DNA of 10,845 bases from Methanobacteriota archaeon (GTDB taxonomy: Archaea; Halobacteriota; Bog-38; Methanoflorentales; Methanoflorentaceae). The DNA is taken from positions 1 to 10,845 of the forward strand of contig PMYA01000057.1 in the NCBI GenBank assembly GCA_003170935.1, read 5' to 3'. Made by a program: the position numbers and the translations under genes. Under the pieces are notes generated by a model that was given only the letters and a program-made list of their open reading frames with translations, was not told the DNA's origin and ran no database searches. Positions 1 through 5,625 of this stretch are shown here, piece after piece; the first letter of the stretch is position 1, and each line of letters begins with the position of its first letter.

Positions 1-129
1 GTGGTTTATGGGCAGCCTAACAAAGGCATGGTGATCATTGCTATCACCCAAGAGAGGAAAAAAAAAGCGAAACAATTAATGCATGAGATATTGAAAATTA
101 TACCTAAAGATTCACAAGAAAGGAGTTAG
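1..129 (+). CDS. GTP-dependent dephospho-CoA kinase (DUF359), C-terminal fragment
   Basis: Only the last 42 residues are in the window; the open frame enters from the left edge and ends at TAG (127-129). The fragment begins VVYGQPNKGMVIIAIT and continues into a lysine-rich helix. The V-Y-G-Q-P-x-x-G-(V/M)-V pattern is what I recall from the end of the archaeal DUF359 family, whose characterised member phosphorylates dephospho-CoA with GTP in the last step of CoA synthesis. Position supports this: in many euryarchaea the DUF359 gene sits just upstream of rps24e, as here. The stop lies 1 nt before the S24e ATG, and the S24e Shine-Dalgarno sequence is inside this gene's last codons, so the two are probably cotranscribed. 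Identity rests on a short tail plus context. Confidence 0.65.
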   Translation: MVYGQPNKGMVIIAITQERKKKAKQLMHEILKIIPKDSQERS

Positions 130-130
130 T

Positions 131-442
131 ATGCAAATCGAATTTATCAAGGAACAGCAAAACGCACTACTGGATCGAAAAGAGCTGCAAGTCAAGATCA
201 CACACCCTGCAGCGACCCCGGCGCGGATCGAAGTCAAAAATAAAGTGGCAGCGGACTTAAAGGTCGAACCTGACCGGGTGATAATAGACAATATGAAAAC
301 CGCTTTTGGCAAAAAAGAGACGATAGCATATATCAAAGTATACGAATCCAATAAAGTCGCGCTGCAAATTGAACGAGAGCATATTCTAAAGCGGAACCAG
401 ACGCCGACTGCGGAACCAGCTGAAGGGGGGGAGGAAAATTAA
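131..442 (+). CDS. rps24e: 30S ribosomal protein S24e
   Basis: This 103-aa protein is the length expected for archaeal S24e, a small-subunit protein shared by archaea and eukaryotes but absent from bacteria. It begins [19 protein letters not shown]; the family core follows (THPAATPAR about residues 25-33, [15 protein letters not shown] about 50-64, AYIKVYES about 66-73). The C-terminus is an acidic, low-complexity tail, common in this family. A purine-rich aaggagt at 119-125 lies 5 nt before the ATG and fixes the start. The gene follows the DUF359 gene and overlaps the start of S27ae, the conserved archaeal order. The stop is TAA. Confidence 0.93.
   Translation: MQIEFIKEQQNALLDRKELQVKITHPAATPARIEVKNKVAADLKVEPDRVIIDNMKTAFGKKETIAYIKVYESNKVALQIEREHILKRNQTPTAEPAEGGEEN
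430..442 (+). promoter_or_regulatory. GGAGG and ATTAA overlap: S24e stop / S27ae start junction
   Basis: GGAGG (430-434) is followed after three adenines by ATT (438-440), which overlaps the TAA stop of S24e (440-442). Because no usual start codon exists in the S27ae frame, this junction probably initiates S27ae by translational re-initiation after S24e termination. The spacing is shorter than is usual for archaea. The six-G run just before (425-430) is a place where an assembly error would matter, though a single indel there would not create an ATG for S27ae. Confidence 0.45.
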
Positions 443-587
443 GACAAGTGAGCTTTACGAAGTAAGTGGAGATAAGGCACAGAGGCGGCGCCAAAACTGT
501 CCGCGCTGCGGCGAAGGAGTCTTTTTAGCCGAACATAAGGATAGATCGTCTTGTGGTAAGTGCGGGTACACGCAGTTTAAAAAATGA
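438..587 (+). CDS. rps27ae: 30S ribosomal protein S27ae, probable ATT start
   Basis: A 49-residue zinc-ribbon protein lies between S24e and Kae1. The frame reads S-E-L-Y-E-V-x-G-D-K near the N-terminus, then [16 protein letters not shown] and [12 protein letters not shown] at the end, the hallmark of archaeal S27ae. Cys21, Cys24, Cys39 and Cys42 should bind zinc. The frame contains no ATG, GTG or TTG between the upstream in-frame stop (387-389) and the conserved core. The best start is ATT at 438, which overlaps the S24e stop (ATTAA) and lies 3 nt after a GGAGG at 430-434. CTG at 408 or 420 are weaker alternatives, and a +1 shift from S24e could also enter this frame. The identity is secure; the start is not. 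The stop is TGA (585-587). Confidence 0.85.
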   Translation: MKTSELYEVSGDKAQRRRQNCPRCGEGVFLAEHKDRSSCGKCGYTQFKK

Positions 588-602
588 TCTTCGTTCTCAG
601 GA

Positions 603-1577
603 ATGATCGTCCTAGGCCTTGAGGGGACTGCTTGGAATCTTAGCGCAAGCCTAGTGAGTGATGATGAGGTTTTATTCGAGGCGAATTCAGCATATATCCC
701 AACCTCAGGCGGAATTCACCCAAGAGAGGCTGCCCAACACTTCGCTAGTAACGTTATCGGCGTGATTGGCGAAGTTCTAAGTTCAACAGATCCTCGCTCT
801 ATTGAAGGGATAGCGTTTTCGCAAGGCCCAGGTTTCGGGCCGTGCTTGCGTATTGTTGGTACTGCTGCCAGAGCCCTTGCTTTAAAGCTCGGCGTGCCTT
901 TGGTTGGGGTCAACCACTGCATTGCTCACATTGAAGTAGAACGATGGAAAACTGATCTCTTGGATCCAATGGTACTCTATGTCAGCGGGGCGAATTCGCA
1001 AGTACTTTCGTACCGCCAAAAGAGATATCGCATTCTTGGAGAGACTTTGGACATCGGAATCGGGAACTGTTTGGACAAATTCGCGCGATCAGCAGGATTA
1101 CGGCATCCGGGCGGCCCTAAAGTGGAAAGACTCGCACAAGAGTCAGAAAGGTACTTACCCATGCCGTACGTCGTCAAGGGAATGGACTTTTCGTTTTCCG
1201 GGATCGCTACTGCAGCTCAAGAGGCCATGAAGTCCGCCTCCCTCGAAGATATTTGTTACAGCTTTCAAGAAACTGCTTTCTCTATGCTCGTCGAAGTTTG
1301 TGAACGGGCCCTTTCGCAAACAGATAAATCAGATTTGCTCTTAGCAGGCGGGGTCGGGGCAAATAAAAGGCTCCAAGAGATGTTAGCTATTATGTGTTCT
1401 GAGCGCGGCGCGCGTTTCTTCGCGCCTAAAACGGAGTATTTACAAGACAATGGCGCAATGATCGCGTACACCGGTCTACTGATGTTATCAAACGGGGTTC
1501 ACACGCCGATTACCGATTCCGGGGCCAATCCGAACTTCAGGCCAGACGAGGTCGAGGTGCTATGGATCAAGGGATAA
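603..1577 (+). CDS. kae1: KEOPS subunit Kae1, tRNA t6A37 threonylcarbamoyltransferase
   Basis: A 324-aa ASKHA-fold protein of the Kae1/TsaD/Qri7 family, at the usual archaeal length. In the KEOPS complex it transfers the threonylcarbamoyl group from TC-AMP to A37 of ANN-decoding tRNAs. It begins MIVLGLEGTAWN, the archaeal/eukaryal signature. His105 and His109 in NHCIAHIE, Tyr126 in VLYVSG and Asp282 in QDNGAM match the metal-binding set of the family. GGVGAN and a phosphate-loop-like SQGPGFGP are also present. The ATG is 15 nt after the S27ae stop with AGGA abutting it, so initiation is probably coupled. The gene overlaps bud32 by 16 nt in another frame. In many euryarchaea Kae1 and Bud32 are one fused protein; here they are separate. 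Confidence 0.95.
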   Translation: MIVLGLEGTAWNLSASLVSDDEVLFEANSAYIPTSGGIHPREAAQHFASNVIGVIGEVLSSTDPRSIEGIAFSQGPGFGPCLRIVGTAARALALKLGVPLVGVNHCIAHIEVERWKTDLLDPMVLYVSGANSQVLSYRQKRYRILGETLDIGIGNCLDKFARSAGLRHPGGPKVERLAQESERYLPMPYVVKGMDFSFSGIATAAQEAMKSASLEDICYSFQETAFSMLVEVCERALSQTDKSDLLLAGGVGANKRLQEMLAIMCSERGARFFAPKTEYLQDNGAMIAYTGLLMLSNGVHTPITDSGANPNFRPDEVEVLWIKG

Positions 1578-2149
1578 TCGAGGTCGTCACAGGGGCGGAA
1601 GCGGCCGTCTATATTCAAACCCACTCAGTCATTAAAAAGCGCGTTCCAAAGAAATACCGCACGGCAGAACTCGATATAAAATTGCGAAAAGAACGGACAA
1701 AGCTCGAAGCGAAGATTCAATCGGATGCGCGAAAAGCTGGTGTGCCGACGCCTATAATACGAGAAGTCAATGGCTTTGATATTACTATGGAACGAGTAGA
1801 GGGCCAACCTGTCAGCTTAGTTATAAATGAGACAATTGCTGAACAGATTGGCGAAGTTCTCTGCACGCTTCACTCAGCAGGTATCGCTCACGGCGATCCA
1901 ACGACACGTAACATGATTGTCTCAAATACGCGGATTTATCTCATTGATTTTGGACTGGCCTCGTATGACAGAAGTCTCGAGGCTCGCGGCGTCGACGTGC
2001 ATGTTTTTTTTCAAAGCCTTGAAGCTTTGCACGAGAATTACCGTGCGCTCAAAAAAGCGTTTCTAGCAGGCTATGGCAAAAAATGCCAGGATGTAGAGCA
2101 GGTAATCTCCAAAGTTGAAGAGATAAAAGGGCGAGGTCGATACCTATGA
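1562..2149 (+). CDS. bud32: KEOPS subunit Bud32, small atypical protein kinase/ATPase
   Basis: This 195-aa protein is a minimal RIO-like kinase, the partner of Kae1, which it regulates and supplies with ATPase activity during t6A synthesis. Visible motifs: a short nucleotide loop GAEA (11-14), a lysine pair at 25-26 where the ATP-anchoring Lys is expected, the alpha-C Glu around 44, the catalytic HGD (110-112) with Asn117, and DFG-equivalent IDFG (128-131). The C-terminus ends RGRYL, the conserved basic tail. The catalytic loop reads HGDPTTRN; family members usually read HGDLTTSN, so Pro113 and Arg116 are departures. The start overlaps the end of kae1 and the stop overlaps the next ATG (ATGA), consistent with coupled translation. 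Confidence 0.93.
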   Translation: MDQGIIEVVTGAEAAVYIQTHSVIKKRVPKKYRTAELDIKLRKERTKLEAKIQSDARKAGVPTPIIREVNGFDITMERVEGQPVSLVINETIAEQIGEVLCTLHSAGIAHGDPTTRNMIVSNTRIYLIDFGLASYDRSLEARGVDVHVFFQSLEALHENYRALKKAFLAGYGKKCQDVEQVISKVEEIKGRGRYL

Positions 2150-2685
2150 AAGAGATTAATTTTATCACGCAAAACCGCGGTAAGGTAGCTGAACTGCGGG
2201 TTACGGCTAAGCAGTTTGACCTGAAAATTAACCACATTGATGCGTCCTACCCAGAGCTTCAAGCTGACACGCTTGAAGACGTCGTTCGTTACGGACTTGC
2301 TTACTGTCAGAACAAGTTCCCTGCACCGTTTATTATTGAAGACTCTGGGCTCTTCGTAGACGCTCTTCGCGGGTTCCCGGGCCCGTTCTCTTCGTACGTC
2401 TATAGAACTATAGGCAATAGCGGCTTGGTCAAACTTGTAGGCGACGGGGCACCGGCCCGATTTAAGTCACTCATAGGAAGTTACTATAACGATTTTAAGC
2501 TGTTCCACGGACAGGTCAAAGGGCGCATAGTCGCTTCAAGAGGCCGTAGCGGTTTCGGATTCGACCCCATCTTCGAACGCGATGGTCGTACTTTTGGGGA
2601 GATAACGATCGATGAGAAGAATGCCATTTCGCACCGCAGCAAAGCGGCAGAACTGTTCGTAAAATGGGCAACGACAGTTATATAA
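2146..2685 (+). CDS. XTP/dITP pyrophosphatase, RdgB/HAM1 family
   Basis: A 179-aa cytoplasmic enzyme expected to hydrolyse deaminated purine nucleotides (XTP, dITP, ITP) to monophosphate and pyrophosphate, keeping them out of RNA and DNA. It begins with a F-I-T-x-N-x-x-K-x-x-E pattern (residues 6-16), then IEDSGLFVDAL (64-74) followed by GFPGPFSS (76-83), with the metal/catalytic acids at Glu65-Asp66. GFGFDPIF (136-143) and SHRSKA (162-167) complete the substrate pocket. All core motifs are intact and the length is normal. Its ATG overlaps the Bud32 stop by 4 nt, so it belongs to the same operon; placement of this family next to kae1-bud32 is common in archaea. Confidence 0.93.
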   Translation: MKEINFITQNRGKVAELRVTAKQFDLKINHIDASYPELQADTLEDVVRYGLAYCQNKFPAPFIIEDSGLFVDALRGFPGPFSSYVYRTIGNSGLVKLVGDGAPARFKSLIGSYYNDFKLFHGQVKGRIVASRGRSGFGFDPIFERDGRTFGEITIDEKNAISHRSKAAELFVKWATTVI

Positions 2686-2749
2686 GAGGGGTTCATAGAA
2701 TAGACACCTACACCAAATAGAAATTATCTGACAGGAATAAGGAGCTTAA

Positions 2750-3202
2750 ATGGCGCGAATGCATGCAAGAAGGAAAGGAGTGTCTGGATCGACTAGGCCG
2801 CTTGAAAGTACTGTTCCCATCACGACAACCCCAGAAGAAGTACAGAAACTGGTGGTTGAGCTGCGAAACAGCGGACTTTCTTCAAGCCAAATTGGCATCG
2901 TTCTAAGGGACACCTATGGCATACCCGATGTAAAATCGGTGACAAAGAAGAGTCTAACGCAATTACTTCGCGATGGTGGGGTCGCGCCTGAACTCCCTGA
3001 AGATTTGTTCAATCTTATCACTAAAGCGCTAAATCTCAGAGATCACCTTGAGGAAAATAAGAAGGATCTCCATAATAAACGAGCCCTTCAACTAACAGAG
3101 TCAAAAATTCGAAGGCTTGTTAACTATTACAAGAAAACTGCTGTGCTACCGCGCGAGTGGTCGTACCGGTTAGATACTGTAGAGATGCTCATCTCACGAT
3201 AG
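2750..3202 (+). CDS. rps15: 30S ribosomal protein S15 (archaeal type)
   Basis: This 150-aa protein is the archaeal/eukaryal form of S15 (S13e in eukaryotes), longer than bacterial S15 through an N-terminal extension. It begins MARMHARRKGVSGSTRP, the strongly conserved archaeal N-terminus. The middle has GIVLRDTYGIPDVK (about 49-62), and the C-terminal half holds the rRNA-binding helical domain with LHNKRALQLTESKIRRL (about 102-118) and the family ending WSYRLDTVEMLISR. AAGGAG at 2739-2744 sits 5 nt before the ATG. The stop is TAG at the family's normal end. The 64-nt gap after the RdgB gene may allow independent initiation, but I see no clear TATA box there. Confidence 0.95.
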   Translation: MARMHARRKGVSGSTRPLESTVPITTTPEEVQKLVVELRNSGLSSSQIGIVLRDTYGIPDVKSVTKKSLTQLLRDGGVAPELPEDLFNLITKALNLRDHLEENKKDLHNKRALQLTESKIRRLVNYYKKTAVLPREWSYRLDTVEMLISR

Positions 3203-3316
3203 GGTGAGTGCCGTTCGTTTCAGGTTTCTAGAAGCAGACGTGCGACTTGACGTGAGAAAAAGCTGCCAGCGGCAAATGTAAGGATTTGTCGCAACTATTT
3301 TTCGCCCACGCAAACA

Positions 3317-3547
3317 ATGATCGCTGCCATTATCGTTTACGAACATCCGCAGGCATCCTTACTTGTCGACGTTCTCCAACCTGATAACACACCTGAAATA
3401 CTAATGAAGGCTAAGGGGAACAAAGTGCTCACAGTACTGAGAGCTAGCAAGCTCCGGACCGTGATAGCTTCGTGTGATGATTTATTTGCGAATCTCCAGA
3501 TAGCGCAAACAATGCTTAATGACAATGAAGAGTCGACAGAATCCTAA
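3317..3547 (+). CDS. pcc1: KEOPS subunit Pcc1-like
   Basis: A 76-aa protein with the size and pattern of Pcc1, the KEOPS subunit that dimerises the complex and binds Kae1. Features consistent with the family: an N-terminal beta strand (MIAAIIVYEHP), LLVDVLQPDN (15-24), a second strand KGNKVLTVLRASKLRTV, then the terminal helix CDDLFANLQIAQTML, where the S/T-x-D-D-x-x-x-x-L pattern is typical. It lies downstream of rps15 and shares a window with kae1 and bud32, which fits. No Shine-Dalgarno sequence precedes the ATG, and no alternative in-frame start exists nearby, so the message may be leaderless or coupled. In many euryarchaea a RecJ-like gene precedes pcc1 and rps3ae follows; both are missing here. 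Confidence 0.8.
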   Translation: MIAAIIVYEHPQASLLVDVLQPDNTPEILMKAKGNKVLTVLRASKLRTVIASCDDLFANLQIAQTMLNDNEESTES

Positions 3548-3620
3548 AGCCCTCACGTAGCGCTTATGTTCGACCTTTTCGCTTCAGGAGACATTAAAAG
3601 ATCGGAACGCCTCGAAGGTC

Positions 3621-4130
3621 CTATCTAATCTGCTTAAGATACCGAAGCCACCTTTTTTGGGCTTCGTTTCTTTTTTCAGATTCTGTCTTCACATAATTAT
3701 CAAGTAGCTTACCTTGCTCAAAGTCTCGCAGTTCGATAGCAGCGCGAATTAGACCTTGAGCTTCTGTGTATAACTCGAGGGCTTGGTGCTCGTCGATATC
3801 TTGGCTTTTAATTGCCAATTCATCTTTTTGGATTTTCCTCTCAATCGCTATGTAAAGCCTTTGAACTGCCGAAAACTCCTCAGGAGTAAGCTCCCTTTTG
3901 TGATTGATCAAACGCCACATAACTTCGTGGAGCGCAACGACTTGGCCGTCAAGCTCAATCTCTTCTGGAATTTCTGTCCCGACGAACGTGAAGAGTCGAT
4001 TTAACTTAAATAGAAGCTTTTCTCGTTCCTGCTTTGTCAGATTATGCGAGTTCGAAAAATGAACCCCCCAAACGGTAGTTTCGAGAGGTTCTTTAGAGTT
4101 TTCGGTCTGCTTCATAGGTGCTTCAGTCAT
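3621..4130 (-). CDS. DUF5788-like archaeal protein, function unknown
   Basis: A 169-aa soluble, charged, mostly helical protein transcribed against its neighbours. After a low-complexity N-terminus of about 30 residues it reads LTKQEREKLLFKLNRL, then FVGTEIPEEIELDGQVVALHEVMWRLIN split across residues 50-77, LTPEE (about 81-85), and a long helix ending LYTEAQGLIRAAIELRD. The G-x-x-I-P-E-x-I-x-L-D-G and L-H-E-x-x-W-x-L-I-N patterns resemble DUF5788, which I recall from methanogens and haloarchaea; the match is from memory. There are no membrane segments, cysteine motifs or catalytic signatures. The N-terminus matches no DNA-binding motif I know. The stop is TAG; the 3' end faces pcc1. Confidence 0.5.
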   Translation of the reverse strand: MTEAPMKQTENSKEPLETTVWGVHFSNSHNLTKQEREKLLFKLNRLFTFVGTEIPEEIELDGQVVALHEVMWRLINHKRELTPEEFSAVQRLYIAIERKIQKDELAIKSQDIDEHQALELYTEAQGLIRAAIELRDFEQGKLLDNYVKTESEKRNEAQKRWLRYLKQIR

Positions 4131-4248
4131 GCTATATCCTAACTTTACTACGTGCTTATCAATAATCGTTGCCCCCTATAGGAGATAAAATCGGAACGGA
4201 CCTGTAAACAGCTTTGCTAAAATTGGGTGCCGCACAAAAAATCGTGCA

Positions 4249-4263
4249 CATTTGAAACAAATG
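4249..4263. repeat. Small perfect inverted repeat, possible operator
   Basis: CATTTG (4249-4254) and CAAATG (4258-4263) are exact reverse complements separated by AAA. It is about 55 nt upstream of the region expected to hold the DUF5788-like promoter and over 200 nt upstream of the cis-prenyltransferase. A 6-bp arm in AT-rich DNA can arise by chance, so the operator reading is tentative. Confidence 0.25.
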
Positions 4264-4409
4264 ATGTCAAATCCACATATTCCCTTTGATTAGCAGCTGT
4301 GGACAGTCCCCTTCGTTGCGAACTTAAACAAGCATTTAACATTGATTTCAGTCGCGCTAAAAGCTTAGAAATTGTTCAAAGTGTCAAATAACTCGCAAGA
4401 ATGCACAAA

Positions 4410-4441
4410 AACGTTATAAATGCTGGCGCAAAGACTATAAA
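4410..4441 (+). promoter_or_regulatory. Candidate TATA promoter(s) for cis-prenyltransferase
   Basis: TTATAAA at 4414-4420, preceded by an A-rich stretch that could serve as a BRE, would place the transcript start near 4443-4447 and leave a leader of about 45 nt. A second CTATAAAC around 4435-4441 would give a start near 4465 and a leader of about 25 nt. No clear Shine-Dalgarno sequence precedes the ATG at 4490. Confidence 0.5.
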
Positions 4442-4489
4442 CCTGAGGAAGATGACGTCGCCACTTGTTTTTTAAAACTCAATCATCAC

Positions 4490-5143
4490 ATGGCTAGAAT
4501 ACCACGTCATATCGGAATCATTCCCGACGGGAACCGCCGCTGGGCAGTCGCCAGGGGTTTGCCAAAAAAGGCGGGTTATGAATCGGGTTTGCTCCCTGGA
4601 TTAGAAGTGCTCAGGTTGTGTACGAATATTGGTGTCAAAGAGGTCACAACTTACGGCTTCACTCAAGACAATACAAAAAGAACCAAAGAGCAAAGGCGAG
4701 CATTCCAAAAAGCCTGTATTGACGGCGTCGAGATGCTCAAGCTTGAGGACGCTTGCCTGCTTGTCGTGGGAGACTCAAACTCCCCGATGTTCCCGCAAGA
4801 GCTCCGCCCATACACAAAAAGAACCAAGTTTGGCACAGGAAAAATTAAAGTGAATTTCCTGGTCAACTATGACTGGCAATGGGACCTGAGACCTCTCTTT
4901 GCCCAGCCAAAATCCACACCGCAGAGCGGAAACGTCAATACCCAGATACGATCGTCCGATGTGTCACGAATTGATTTAATAATTCGGTGGGGGGGTAGAA
5001 GACGGCTAAGCGGATTTATGCCGGTCCAATCTGTTTACTCTGATATCTATATTGTCGACGATTACTGGCCTGATTTTAAGCCTGAACATTTCTTTGCAGC
5101 GCTCGATTGGTATGATAAGCAGGATATCACGCTCGGCGGATAA
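4490..5143 (+). CDS. cis-prenyltransferase (undecaprenyl diphosphate synthase family)
   Basis: A 217-aa member of the UppS/cis-prenyltransferase family, which condenses isoprenoid diphosphates into Z-polyprenyl chains (lipid carriers for glycans, or other isoprenoids). The family start HIGIIPDGNRRWA (7-19) carries the essential Asp13, Asn15 and Arg16. YGFTQDNTKR (55-64) corresponds to the usual YAFSTENWKR. The C-terminal block RWGGRRRLSGFMPVQ (166-180) matches R-T-G-G-E-x-R-L-S-x-F, with Arg166, Arg172 and Ser174 kept but the usual Glu replaced by Arg170; Asp185 stands where Mg-binding Glu is expected. WPDF (193-196) and DITLGG at the end are conserved. The protein is shorter than bacterial UppS (about 250 aa). 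Archaeal divergent members include one reported to catalyse non-head-to-tail condensation, so the product cannot be assigned. Confidence 0.88.
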   Translation: MARIPRHIGIIPDGNRRWAVARGLPKKAGYESGLLPGLEVLRLCTNIGVKEVTTYGFTQDNTKRTKEQRRAFQKACIDGVEMLKLEDACLLVVGDSNSPMFPQELRPYTKRTKFGTGKIKVNFLVNYDWQWDLRPLFAQPKSTPQSGNVNTQIRSSDVSRIDLIIRWGGRRRLSGFMPVQSVYSDIYIVDDYWPDFKPEHFFAALDWYDKQDITLGG

Positions 5144-5321
5144 AACCACCGTCGTATGCTACCTGTGTCCAGATAACATTTCCGAACATCCTTTCCTTGC
5201 TGTTAGCTTAGGCAGAGCTCTTTTTGCCGAGATTCGAGTATGTCCTAAGTGGTCAGTTAAGCGTCGCAAGCGGTTAAAGAGAGTAAAGAGTGATCCCGAG
5301 ACGTTACAGCAAAAGAGCTAA
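5112..5321 (+). CDS. Possible small basic cysteine-containing protein, unrecognised
   Basis: An open frame of 69 residues begins at an ATG inside the last 32 nt of the cis-prenyltransferase and runs to TAA at 5319-5321. The part outside the overlap reads like a real protein: CYLCPDN (about 16-22), a moderately hydrophobic LAVSLGRALFAEIRVCP, then a strongly basic segment KWSVKRRKRLKRVK. The three cysteines (CxxC plus one) hint at metal binding, but this is inference. No good Shine-Dalgarno sequence precedes 5112, and an earlier in-frame ATG at 5052 would overlap its neighbour by 92 nt. It fills an otherwise empty 200-nt gap between two + strand genes. I do not recognise the family, and it may not be translated. 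Confidence 0.4.
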   Translation: MISRISRSADKTTVVCYLCPDNISEHPFLAVSLGRALFAEIRVCPKWSVKRRKRLKRVKSDPETLQQKS

Positions 5322-5346
5322 ATAATTAGAGCTTTTTTTGAGGTTT

Positions 5347-5484
5347 ATGAAGCGGTATTTCCACTGCACGGTCTGTGACGACGTCCATTTTGGAGAGAAT
5401 CCTCCTGAGGTATGCCCTACGTGCGAAACCATGAACTCCTACAAGGAAGTCACAAAAGACGAAGCTGAAGGGTACCTTTTATAA
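5347..5484 (+). CDS. Rubredoxin-like mini-protein
   Basis: This 45-aa frame was found by reading the sequence. It begins MKRYFHCTVCDDVHFG and continues to EVCPTCETMNSY, ending at TAA. Two C-x-x-C pairs (Cys7/Cys10 and Cys23/Cys26), with a Y/F before the first and P after Cys23, match the rubredoxin-like (rubrerythrin C-terminal type) domain that binds one Fe or Zn between two knuckles. It is slightly shorter than a classical rubredoxin (about 52 aa), and the spacing between knuckles (12 residues) is short, closer to the rubrerythrin-type module. TGAGG at 5339-5343 precedes the ATG by 3 nt. Free-standing modules of this kind occur in anaerobic archaea, probably as electron carriers or metal-binding partners. 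The role here is unknown. Confidence 0.75.
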   Translation: MKRYFHCTVCDDVHFGENPPEVCPTCETMNSYKEVTKDEAEGYLL

Positions 5485-5506
5485 ATGGGATAATAGCACT
5501 CTGAAG

Positions 5507-5533
5507 TTTTTTTCAAATATTGCTGATTTTTTT
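5507..5533 (+). terminator. Two poly-T tracts, archaeal-type terminator
   Basis: Two runs of seven T (5507-5513 and 5527-5533) follow the rubredoxin-like gene by about 22 and 43 nt. Archaeal RNA polymerase commonly terminates at such U-runs without a hairpin, and the + strand genes end here against the convergent chaperonin operon. Confidence 0.6.
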
Positions 5534-5559
5534 CTAATCTAACGCTCACGTAGATTAGA
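5533..5559. repeat. Perfect 9-bp inverted repeat in convergent intergenic region
   Basis: TCTAATCTA (5533-5541) and TAGATTAGA (5551-5559) are exact reverse complements around a 9-nt loop. The hairpin directly follows the second T-run. It has no downstream T-run on the + strand, so it is not a standard terminator in that direction. It may protect or process transcript ends, or be a protein-binding palindrome. Confidence 0.55.
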
Positions 5560-5579
5560 CATCAACGTTAAAAAGTAGC

Positions 5580-5617
5580 AAAAAAAGACGAGCGCTGCAG
5601 ATAATAACTTCTGCAGC
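5580..5617 (-). terminator. Hairpin plus T-run terminator of the chaperonin transcript
   Basis: GCTGCAGA (5594-5601) and TCTGCAGC (5610-5617) form a perfect 8-bp stem with an 8-nt loop. On the minus strand the stem is followed after 7 nt by seven T (complement of A 5580-5586). It begins 9 nt past the chaperonin stop at 5626. This resembles an intrinsic terminator and suggests both chaperonin pieces share a transcript ending here. Confidence 0.65.
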
Positions 5618-5625
5618 ACGCTAGA

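Larger units (their letters stand above)
4131..4489. other. Divergent intergenic region between DUF5788-like gene and cis-prenyltransferase
   Basis: This 359-nt stretch separates two divergent genes. It has no convincing ORF and no tRNA-like TPsiC signature. It holds the TATA-like elements listed separately, a small perfect inverted repeat (CATTTG-AAA-CAAATG, 4249-4263), two copies of GTCAAAT (4266-4272 and about 4383-4389), and AT-rich sequence towards 4490. On the minus strand a TTTTAT element around 4184-4189 could be a TATA box for the DUF5788-like gene, but it is weak. The length is generous for an archaeal promoter region, so regulation is possible; nothing here proves it. Confidence 0.5.

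Noticed and set aside
3230..3300. A possible GC-rich hairpin around GCTGCCAGCGGC after rps15 as a terminator.
   Set aside because: The arms do not pair beyond about 4 bp and the loop would be too small.
3600..4200. ATCGGAACG on both sides of the DUF5788-like gene (about 3601-3609 and 4190-4198), as if a target-site duplication of an inserted gene.
   Set aside because: It is short, has no inverted ends and no transposase, and a similar word also occurs inside enolase near 10201.
4440..4460. CTGAGG followed by AGATGACG resembling D'/C' boxes of an archaeal C/D guide RNA.
   Set aside because: The terminal C and D boxes are missing at the right distances and no kink-turn stem is visible, so it is only a chance pairing of short words.
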